A stretch of 5,050 nucleotides of DNA from Calditrichota bacterium. GTDB taxonomy: Bacteria > Electryoneota > RPQS01. The translations under genes and the position numbers were made by a program. This document shows, piece after piece, positions 1-4,734 of the stretch. Below the pieces are notes generated by a model that was not told where the DNA came from, made no database searches, and was given only the letters and a program-made list of their open reading frames with translations. Numbering within the stretch: position 1 is the first letter of the stretch; every line of letters begins with the position of its first letter. Where the stretch lies: contig JAGVEU010000455.1 in NCBI GenBank assembly GCA_020057985.1, forward strand, positions 1-5,050. The letters run 5' to 3'.

Positions 1-852
1 AGCCTAAGCATTACCTACTTGGCCCTTCAACAGCCAACCAAAGCCGAGCAGCAGTACGTCATGATGGCAAAGAAACGCTACTATCCTGAACCGGTTCTTA
101 ATTACGCCCGCGACTTGCTCCGTTCGGCAGTTACCAATGCGATAGTCATTACTAACGGCGACGTAGATACATATTCAACGCTTTGTGTTCAGCAAGCAGA
201 ATCTCTTCGAAGAGATGTCAGCGTGGTCTGCCTGAGCACACTGGGAAATCCGCGCATTGTGAAGTGTCTGCGCGATTCACTTCATTATCCAATATCCCTA
301 TCCGACTATGACCTTGAGAATTCTCTGACACAGTATTGGCGGAACAACAGTGCTCAACCGAGAGACGTTGTCCTCCGGAACATGATCGGAAATGCGGTAG
401 CGGAGAATCGCCCAGTGTATTTCGCATTCCCATTCTCTTTCGACGACTTGAAAGAATATGCTGCCAACCTCACTCTGGAGGGCTTGTTGTTTCGCTATAC
501 GCCGGGCATGGCTAGTGCAGCCGCTGATTATTCTCGTATCGAGGCGAACTTGCAAGGAAAGTGTGACATCAAGGACATTGATTCGCAAATCGCATGGAAA
601 GCGGATTTGTCACCGATGACAAATGATCCAAATGCCTTCTATCGAATATATGCAAGTCTCTGCCGCATAATCGCCAATCATTACCTCGAGATACAGCAGA
701 AGGGGAAAGCCGTATCATACTTTGAGAAAGCCCTTGATATCTATGACGCCATTGGCGACAAGAGCATGATCGTTGAGACAATAGACATCTGGTTGAAGAA
801 GTCCCCAGGGGACAGCAATGCCGAGAGGCTGAGGGCTAGATATGTCACCTAG
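1..852 (+). CDS. DUF2723-like C-terminal/TPR protein (5' end at or beyond window edge)
   Basis: The frame is open from base 1 and ends at the TAG at 850-852. The segment 'AIVITNGDVDTYS' followed by 'RRDVSVVCLSTLGNP' and, about 60 residues later, 'PVYFAF...LEGLLFRYTP' follows the pattern I know from the soluble C-terminal part of DUF2723 membrane proteins (consensus like TNGDNDTF, RPDVRVVNLSLLN, PVYFAV, LEGLAYRLVP). The last ~65 residues (from about 'IYASLCRIIANHYLEIQQKG' onward) look like one or two TPR-type helical hairpins. No membrane helices lie inside the visible part, so this is either the tail of a longer protein or a stand-alone soluble relative. The residues before TTG 19 plus the first 16 after it (SLSITYLALQQ...TKA) could be the end of a signal peptide, which would put the true start just outside the window. 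TTG 19 and ATG 61 are alternative starts, neither with a convincing ribosome binding site. The molecular function is unknown; a cell-envelope role is inferred from the family. Confidence 0.8.
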   Translation, partial: SLSITYLALQQPTKAEQQYVMMAKKRYYPEPVLNYARDLLRSAVTNAIVITNGDVDTYSTLCVQQAESLRRDVSVVCLSTLGNPRIVKCLRDSLHYPISLSDYDLENSLTQYWRNNSAQPRDVVLRNMIGNAVAENRPVYFAFPFSFDDLKEYAANLTLEGLLFRYTPGMASAAADYSRIEANLQGKCDIKDIDSQIAWKADLSPMTNDPNAFYRIYASLCRIIANHYLEIQQKGKAVSYFEKALDIYDAIGDKSMIVETIDIWLKKSPGDSNAERLRARYVT

Positions 853-863
853 GCATGCCCTGG

Positions 864-884
864 CCCCAATCTTCCGGAATGGGG
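864..884 (+). repeat. Short GC-rich hairpin just after the first gene
   Basis: CCCCA (864-868) can pair with TGGGG (880-884), and the loop contains the palindrome TTCCGGAA. It lies 12 nt past the stop codon at 852, where a terminator would be expected. There is no T-run after it, so it is at best a weak or factor-assisted terminator or an RNA 3'-end stabiliser. Confidence 0.35.
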
Positions 885-1166
885 AGATGTCAAATACAAC
901 ACTATCGTCAACATTGTGTTCGTCGTCGGCAACATGTGGACGCGGCGGGGGAGCTGAGCGAAGAGATGTTATAGGTGAACTGTGGGGGTAAGCATCTGGC
1001 TATTGATTCCGTTGACATCCCATTTCCTTTCAGCTTCACGCTCACTTATAAGACGAGAGCGGCATAACAGAATTCTCACTAAGCACTTTCAGCCTCCCCT
1101 CAGACCCCGATCTCGATCGGTGAAGGCAATATCACGACTGGTTTATTTGATCAAAGTCGTCTGACC

Positions 1167-1198
1167 TTGCACAAGGCAAACAATTGTGTTACTATAAC
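1167..1198 (+). promoter_or_regulatory. Weak sigma70-like promoter candidate upstream of the zinc-ribbon pseudogene
   Basis: TTGCAC (1167-1172) is followed 17 nt later by TACTAT (1190-1195), overlapping TATAAC (1193-1198). It lies about 50 nt upstream of the ATG at 1245 in an AT-rich patch. The -35 match is poor and promoter consensus in this lineage is unknown to me, so this is a position-based suggestion only. Confidence 0.25.
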
Positions 1199-1244
1199 TA
1201 AGAAATTGCTTATCAGCTTCTTAATGAGCGAGAGGCGGTAGCGA

Positions 1245-1572
1245 ATGAAAGAGTCAGCTAAGCGCAGCAGTTTGGTGATCGGATCTCTTCTCTTACCGAT
1301 CGCTATTCTGATGTACTTCACTCCCGGATAGGTGGTGGTGGGTTATATATCGGGTGCATCGGGTGCACTGGGGCTTTTTTTCTTATTGGCTGGACTGATA
1401 GGACAAAAAAGAGCTGTACCGCAGGGAGAACCAGGGAACGGAACATCATATTGCGGAAACGAACGTTAAGAAGAAAGTATGTACGAAATGCAGCCATAAC
1501 AATCAGCCAGATTCTAGGTTCTGCAGTAACTGTGGTGCTGAACTGACAATTACCGAAAGTAAGGATATCTGA
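1245..1572 (+). pseudogene. Broken gene for a small two-TM, zinc-ribbon protein
   Basis: ATG 1245 follows a good ribosome binding site (GAGAGG ending at 1235, about 9 nt upstream). It encodes a basic start and a first hydrophobic segment (SSLVIGSLLLPIAILMYF), then meets an in-frame TAG at 1329-1331. The same frame continues with a second hydrophobic segment (GASGALGLFFLLAGLIG) and stops at TAA after 'CGNER'. Shifting by one base at the six-A run 1405-1410 keeps a sensible protein going: 'ELYRRENQGTEHHIAETNV', then a CxxC-x10-CxxC zinc ribbon (TGT 1480, TGC 1489, TGC 1522, TGT 1531; 'FCSNCGAEL' style), ending at TGA 1570-1572. The zinc-ribbon frame has no ATG, GTG or TTG of its own after its upstream stop at 1399. 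If repaired, the product would be about 108 aa, with two N-terminal helices and a cytoplasmic zinc ribbon, a common architecture in small bacterial membrane proteins of unknown role. Two independent lesions favour true decay. A homopolymer sequencing error could explain only the frameshift. Confidence 0.7.
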
Positions 1573-1702
1573 GGTGAGAGACCCTCGGGCTGGTATCACG
1601 GGTGTTTGCTGTCAGTTAAATCTGGACACGCAGGGTGCTTGAGCTAAGTAACTATGTTGCTCCTTGTAGATCCTAGTTTGAAGGGTTAGGCTTTTTGGGG
1701 TT

Positions 1703-1732
1703 GAGCCCAATGCGATGTTGTTTTATGGGCTC
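1703..1732. repeat. 7-bp perfect inverted repeat GAGCCCA/TGGGCTC
   Basis: GAGCCCA (1703-1709) and TGGGCTC (1726-1732) are perfect complements separated by 16 nt. Read on the minus strand, the first arm directly follows the T-arm-like sequence, so the arms sit where the two strands of an acceptor stem would be in a circularly permuted tRNA or tmRNA precursor. It may equally be an ordinary hairpin. Confidence 0.5.
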
Positions 1733-1766
1733 GGGAATCGAACCCCCGTCCGACATGTATATCCAC
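1731..1766 (-). other. tmRNA/tRNA 3'-end-like fragment (T-arm region)
   Basis: On the minus strand the sequence GGACGGGGGTTCGATTCCC has the invariant GTTCGATTC T-loop core, preceded by GGACG as is typical just before the T-arm in bacterial tmRNA. Only three consecutive T-stem pairs form cleanly; the outer two positions do not pair. No CCA end follows. The 5' tmRNA hallmark (GGATTCGACGGG type) and a tag reading frame are absent within ~350 nt upstream on that strand, where the ATPase gene begins. I therefore read it as a remnant, possibly an integration scar, and not as a functional RNA gene. Chance resemblance cannot be excluded. Confidence 0.4.
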
Positions 1767-1790
1767 CGCTGCGCGCAAGCGAATGAGTTC

Positions 1791-1809
1791 GTGACAGTCA
1801 TTATGTCAC
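1791..1809. repeat. 6-bp hairpin GTGACA/TGTCAC
   Basis: GTGACA (1791-1796) and TGTCAC (1804-1809) are perfect complements around a 7-nt loop. No T-run follows on either strand. It sits upstream, on the minus strand, of the T-arm-like fragment, so it could be a helix of a decayed structured RNA or a protein-binding dyad. Confidence 0.4.
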
Positions 1810-1894
1810 TAGGCTGAAAAGTTCCTACGCGGAGGAAAACACTTCATGGGATGGTTGATCACGTGTTCATAGTCGGGGGTTGTCTTAATTCTTT

Positions 1895-1945
1895 GAAGAA
1901 TCTTGGAATCCTCAGACTCAAACCTGACTGGTTCCAGGATTCTTC
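1895..1945. repeat. Long imperfect hairpin downstream of the ATPase gene
   Basis: GAAGAATCTTGGAA (1895-1908) pairs with TTCCAGGATTCTTC (1932-1945): 13 Watson-Crick pairs and one T-G. The stem extends by T1909-G1931 and C1910-G1930. An inner TCAG (1912-1915)/CTGA (1924-1927) stem closes an 8-nt loop. It begins about 80 nt past the ATPase stop on the minus strand, a plausible position for a transcription end or mRNA-protecting structure. Neither strand has a clear U-tract after it, so I do not call it an intrinsic terminator. Confidence 0.55.
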
Positions 1946-2023
1946 TTATCAGGGGTTTGAAAACGTCTAGTGTTGTGGGATTCGTGGGATCTGGCCTTGG
2001 AAGCAGTGAAATAGGTCGACCGC

Positions 2024-4000
2024 TCAGAGTTGCACTAATTGTTGCACCGAGGTTAGAAGGATGTTTGTTTGTTCAGAGTGCGAGGTGATCTGACTTTGAA
2101 TCTGCATCAGGCATTCCGGTGTCGTGGCCACGATTACTATAGAATCAAAGTTCTTGTTCTGGTTTTTCTCGAGGTTTCTCTTCCAGTCTGACTTGCCTGT
2201 CTCGATCTCTATGGCAATCTGTTTACGATCCCTTTCGATGATGATGTCTGTGTAGCCGTTTACTGGTTCTTCGATGAGGACGTTGTATCCAAGAGCTTCA
2301 TAGTGTTCTGCGGCTTTTTGTTTCCAGAATCTGTGTTCTAGTCCTTCGTTGAATCGGACTGGTGGTTTTTGGTGTCCGGATTGTGATAATTGTTGCCATC
2401 CGGTTTCGGTGATGTCGAGGAGAACCATTCTTCCGCTTCGTGTCAGGATGCTTACTGGTTCGATCAGTTGCTTTTCGATGAGCGATTTCTTGATGGTGTC
2501 GCCGTTTCTTCTACTGATTCTCAATCTTCTGTAACGTTCAACGACTCCCGAGAATGGGTGAGCAGCGATCTCCAGTAGTAGTGCTTCTTCTCGTTCGTTG
2601 AGTTTCGCGATGGAATCCTTTTTCGGAGGGGGCTCGATCTGGACTGTTTGATTGTGGAGAACGTTTCTGTAAGCCATTATGGCCTTGAGTTTTTGGTCGT
2701 CGACTGCTCCCTTGGGGACTTTGCAGTGAGGGATGACGACTTCAAATGGCTGAAGCCATCTTCCCTGCAATTTGACTACTGCTGCCCCGATGGGTAATCG
2801 GCCGAGTAGTTCGTTGTCTTCGTCTTTCATCAACATAGCCGCAGCCACAGCGTTGACGTCGAGTCGGTGTTTCAAGTTCATCGTGATGGTTGTGTAGGAG
2901 TTGCCCAATGCGGGTATGGAGATCAAGCTGGGGTGCTGATCAACCAAAACTATGGCTTCGCCGAGTTCTCTGATCTCTCTGAGGATGGTGTCGGTTACTG
3001 CTTCTCCCCCTGATCCCCCAGGCTTTTTCAAGAGAATATGATGGGCTTCTTCGATGAAGATAACGTGCTTGAAACACTCCCTGTCCGGCTGAACCAAACG
3101 ATAATGGTGAATCCAGAGGAGCATGGATTCGATGATCAGGTTCTTATCGTTATTGGTGAGGGCGTCTAGTTCGAGAATAACGTTTCTGTCAAGTAGGCTT
3201 GCCAGGTTTGGCTGGTTGGAAGTGTTGACGACTTCTCCCATGGGACCAAAGCAGATGGACTTGATTCCTCTCATGGTTGAGTCCATCCAGAGTGCTTTTC
3301 TGCCTTTGACCGGGTTGTCCTCCAGCCACTTGAGAACATCAATGAAAGTGGGGTAATTCTGGGGGGTTCCCTCGTAGACGCCAAACTGCTCGTAAACCGC
3401 ATTCAATGCTTCTTGAAGCAAAAACATGACGCCCTCACCAAGATAGTAAGCCCCAGCAATAATCTCGATCAACTTTTTGAGCCAGACTTTGGGATCAGTG
3501 CCCGTTGGCGGGATCAGGGGGTTGAAGACCATTGGGGAAGTGTTTCTGCCGACCGTGTACACCAAGATGTTTTCGTCTGTCATGGCTAAGAGGTCTCGGT
3601 AGTTGCGTTTCCAGTCAAAGATCAAAAACGGCTTCTTCCTTGCCAAAAGGCTCTTGAGTAGGATGAAAACCGTGTTCGTCTTGCCAGCGCCACTTCGGCC
3701 AAAGATGGCTGTGTGCTGTATCCATTCGTCTTCCCGCAAGCCAAACAGGTGGTAGTTTCGTCCAGAGTAGTGAACTGTTCCGACAGGGTATTCGCCATAG
3801 GCAGCGTCCTTTGGCGGGACTGAAAGATAAGTCCCAGGGCTGTCGACTGTCGAGCCGAGGCGCTTTACTGCCATCAGCCGTATGGCTGCTTCGATATCTC
3901 GCCTCCCCTCTTGGTCTTCGGTGAGATAGGCAAGGTAGTATTGTTCAGCCTTCTTGCCGATTATGGGTTTGAGTTGTCTGCAGAGTTCTTGGACGTCCAT
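2024..4000 (-). CDS. HerA/FtsK-superfamily ATPase fused to a PD-(D/E)XK-like nuclease domain
   Basis: Numbering is from ATG 4000 (658 aa). A short N-terminal region (1-90) precedes a P-loop ATPase core with Walker A GRSGAGKT at 101-108 (Lys107), Walker B HVIFIEEAHHIL at 312-323 with the Glu317-Glu318 pair typical of HerA-type enzymes, a candidate arginine finger in 'LREIRELGE' (Arg344) and a sensor-like Gln355 in 'VLVDQHP'. This is the pattern of HerA/DUF87 hexameric DNA translocases. Residues ~460-540 look like a winged-helix DNA-binding region ('EREEALLLEIAAHPF', 'GDTIKKSLIEKQLIEP', 'LDITETGWQQL'). Residues ~552-630 match a restriction-endonuclease-like core: Glu555, then 'GYTDIII' (Asp585), 'IAIEIETGKS' (Glu598, Glu600, Lys603) and the strand 'SIVIVATTP'. 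Predicted role: ATP-driven DNA translocation or unwinding coupled to cleavage in the cytoplasm; the target is unknown. An in-frame TTG at 4006 would start inside the upstream stop (TTGA overlap). ATG 4000, 2 nt after that stop, is preferred, but no clear ribosome binding site precedes either, suggesting translational coupling. No relaxase or type IV secretion gene is nearby, which argues against a conjugation role. Confidence 0.9.
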   Translation of the reverse strand: MDVQELCRQLKPIIGKKAEQYYLAYLTEDQEGRRDIEAAIRLMAVKRLGSTVDSPGTYLSVPPKDAAYGEYPVGTVHYSGRNYHLFGLREDEWIQHTAIFGRSGAGKTNTVFILLKSLLARKKPFLIFDWKRNYRDLLAMTDENILVYTVGRNTSPMVFNPLIPPTGTDPKVWLKKLIEIIAGAYYLGEGVMFLLQEALNAVYEQFGVYEGTPQNYPTFIDVLKWLEDNPVKGRKALWMDSTMRGIKSICFGPMGEVVNTSNQPNLASLLDRNVILELDALTNNDKNLIIESMLLWIHHYRLVQPDRECFKHVIFIEEAHHILLKKPGGSGGEAVTDTILREIRELGEAIVLVDQHPSLISIPALGNSYTTITMNLKHRLDVNAVAAAMLMKDEDNELLGRLPIGAAVVKLQGRWLQPFEVVIPHCKVPKGAVDDQKLKAIMAYRNVLHNQTVQIEPPPKKDSIAKLNEREEALLLEIAAHPFSGVVERYRRLRISRRNGDTIKKSLIEKQLIEPVSILTRSGRMVLLDITETGWQQLSQSGHQKPPVRFNEGLEHRFWKQKAAEHYEALGYNVLIEEPVNGYTDIIIERDRKQIAIEIETGKSDWKRNLEKNQNKNFDSIVIVATTPECLMQIQSQITSHSEQTNILLTSVQQLVQL

Positions 4001-4002
4001 TT

Positions 4003-4563
4003 TCAATCATTAACCAGCTTTTGTCTGTTCGATTGGGAGTCGATCTGCTGCTTGAGCTCAAGCAGTTGTCCCTGGAGTCTGCTGACATCTCGCCAGCAAG
4101 CGACTTGTTCAAAGCGCTTTTCTTGTTCGAAGGTGATCAGCTCCTTTTCGAAGAAGGATTTGCGCTTGTCAATGACCGGTAAGGCCCCGAGCTCGAAAAC
4201 GTCAAGTTGATCCAACACCGAATTGGCGCGACAGATTCTTCCGTCAATCTCGTAAAGATTGCTGTCACGGATGGAGAGGCGCTCGTAGATCTGCTCCAGA
4301 ATACCATTAGCTGAATTCAGCAGTACTTCCTTCTTGGAATCAAGAAACATGTCAATAGGGTCACCGCGTGTAGCAATGGAATCGAGACCAAGATTATCAC
4401 TGGCCGATTTTGGACTTGTGACTGGCAGGTAGTGGTCATCAATGCCGAGAAGATAAGGGTGGCCGAGAAGTCTTGAAAAAGTGGAGAAAGCTTGTGGAGC
4501 AGGCTCTGAAGAGAATTGCTCGTGTCCCGTGGGGTTGTAAGGATTGACATAGTTGAAGATCAT
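4003..4563 (-). CDS. Unrecognised 186-aa helical/coiled-coil protein, partner of the ATPase
   Basis: I do not recognise the family. The start ATG (A at 4563) is chosen because AGGTGG lies 5 nt upstream (4574 down to 4569). The frame is open further upstream to 4713, but that extension runs through the leader dyads and the neighbouring terminator. Residues 1-65 are rich in Pro, Ser, Asn and Tyr (NPYNPTGHEQ) and probably mostly unstructured apart from 'RLLGHPYLLGIDDHYLP'. Residues ~70-121 form a predicted helix ('KKEVLLNSANGILEQIYERL'). Residues ~132-176 are a charged heptad-like helix ('DKRKSFFEKELITFEQEKR', 'LQGQLLELKQQID') consistent with a coiled coil. There is no signal peptide or membrane segment. 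The stop is 2 nt before the ATPase ATG, so the two are very likely one operon and the protein plausibly binds or regulates the ATPase hexamer or recruits a substrate. That role is inferred from position only. Confidence 0.85.
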   Translation of the reverse strand: MIFNYVNPYNPTGHEQFSSEPAPQAFSTFSRLLGHPYLLGIDDHYLPVTSPKSASDNLGLDSIATRGDPIDMFLDSKKEVLLNSANGILEQIYERLSIRDSNLYEIDGRICRANSVLDQLDVFELGALPVIDKRKSFFEKELITFEQEKRFEQVACWRDVSRLQGQLLELKQQIDSQSNRQKLVND

Positions 4564-4565
4564 GG

Positions 4566-4600
4566 TTACCACCTGAACTGTCTTGACTATCCAGTGGTAA
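4566..4600 (-). promoter_or_regulatory. Inverted repeat that can cover the ribosome binding site of the 186-aa gene
   Basis: In the minus-strand mRNA, TTACCAC (4600 to 4594) is a perfect complement of GTGGTAA (4572 to 4566), extendable by one U-G pair. The second arm contains the GTGG of the AGGTGG ribosome binding site (4574 to 4569) and ends 2 nt before the ATG. Pairing would hide the site, giving possible translational control or a target for a protein or small RNA. The pairing is visible in the sequence; the regulation is inference. Confidence 0.45.
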
Positions 4601-4608
4601 TCAGCGCA

Positions 4609-4614
4609 AGTATA
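4609..4614 (-). promoter_or_regulatory. Candidate -10 box TATACT
   Basis: TATACT on the minus strand matches the sigma70 -10 consensus at five of six positions, 45 nt upstream of the ATG. At normal spacing the -35 position reads CCACTG, which is not a recognisable -35. A TTGACA further upstream (4679 to 4674) is too far away to pair with it. This is the most likely promoter area for the two-gene unit, weakly supported. Confidence 0.3.
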
Positions 4615-4619
4615 TAAAT

Positions 4620-4663
4620 GTTGTGATTCAGCAGTGGTGACACGCCACCGGGAGTCACACAAC
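4620..4663. repeat. Imperfect dyad in the leader of the coiled-coil/ATPase operon
   Basis: GTTGTG (4620-4625) is complementary to CACAAC (4658-4663), and inside it GGTG (4636-4639) is complementary to CACC (4646-4649). The dyad lies just upstream of the TATACT candidate. The 7-mer ACCACTG occurs twice on the minus strand (4638-4632 and 4598-4592), flanking that box. Such an arrangement fits a repressor operator or a structured 5' leader; nothing in the sequence decides between them. Confidence 0.4.
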
Positions 4664-4675
4664 ATTGACGACTTG

Positions 4676-4710
4676 TCAAAGAAAAAACCGGGAGCCTTTC
4701 GACTCCCGGT
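4676..4710 (-). terminator. Rho-independent terminator of the dockerin gene
   Basis: On the minus strand, ACCGGGAG (4710 to 4703) pairs perfectly with CTCCCGGT (4694 to 4687) around an 8-nt loop and is followed directly by a T-rich tract (six T, C, three T). It starts 25 nt after the dockerin gene's TAA and separates that gene from the downstream coiled-coil/ATPase operon, so the operon needs its own promoter. Confidence 0.93.
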
Positions 4711-4734
4711 CATCGGTTCACTCAGCGTCTCTGA

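Larger units (their letters stand above)
853..1244. other. Intergenic region without a supported gene
   Basis: I see no convincing coding region on either strand. A 60-codon frame from GTG 982 has an AGGTGA placed too close to its start and an arginine-rich composition without family features. Beyond the stop of the first gene the same frame continues for about 34 codons with a hydrophobic stretch (NTIVNIVFVVGNMW), but it has no start codon. The stretch contains a hairpin at 864-884, a 14-nt near-palindrome CCGATC-TC-GATCGG at 1107-1120, and a weak promoter-like sequence near its right end. Confidence 0.6.
1573..2023. other. Intergenic region between convergent units
   Basis: The plus-strand zinc-ribbon remnant and the minus-strand ATPase gene converge on this 451-nt stretch. 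No coding region is supported on either strand. It contains a tmRNA/tRNA 3'-end-like sequence on the minus strand, a 7-bp inverted repeat beside it, a 6-bp hairpin at 1791-1809, and a long imperfect hairpin at 1895-1945, each listed separately. The concentration of structured elements fits a recombination scar or decayed RNA gene, but neither is proven. Confidence 0.6.

Noticed and set aside
853..957. Continuation of the first gene's frame past its TAG with a hydrophobic stretch
   Set aside because: There is no start codon, the family tail already looks complete before the stop, and the stretch is too short to show homology by eye.
982..1164. 60-codon plus-strand frame from GTG 982 with a hydrophobic beginning
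   Set aside because: The AGGTGA upstream is only about 3 nt from the start, the rest is arginine-rich with no family pattern, and near-palindromes run through it.
1402..1412. Programmed frameshift at the six-A run of the zinc-ribbon gene
   Set aside because: The reading phase does not match a canonical X-XXY-YYZ -1 site, the needed shift is +1, and a separate upstream TAG already interrupts the gene.
1318..1599. Minus-strand 93-codon frame
   Set aside because: It lies opposite the zinc-ribbon remnant, whose motif and hydrophobic segments are far better supported; this frame has no recognisable features.
841..1814. Near direct repeat TATGTCAC(C)TAGGC at 841-854 and 1802-1814, considered as attachment-site copies
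   Set aside because: Only 13 bases with an indel, one copy overlapping the end of a coding region; within chance for a window of this size and with no integrase nearby.
1903..2088. Plus-strand frame overlapping the long hairpin and the ATPase 3' end
   Set aside because: It partly shadows the ATPase gene, starts inside the hairpin and has no plausible ribosome binding site.
4651..4679. TTGACA (minus strand 4679-4674) as the -35 of a sigma70 promoter
   Set aside because: At 16-18 nt spacing the -10 position reads TGACTC, GACTCC or ACTCCC, none resembling TATAAT.
4564..4713. 50-codon N-terminal extension of the coiled-coil protein
   Set aside because: It would run through the terminator and leader dyads, while the ATG with A at 4563 has a strong AGGTGG at proper spacing.
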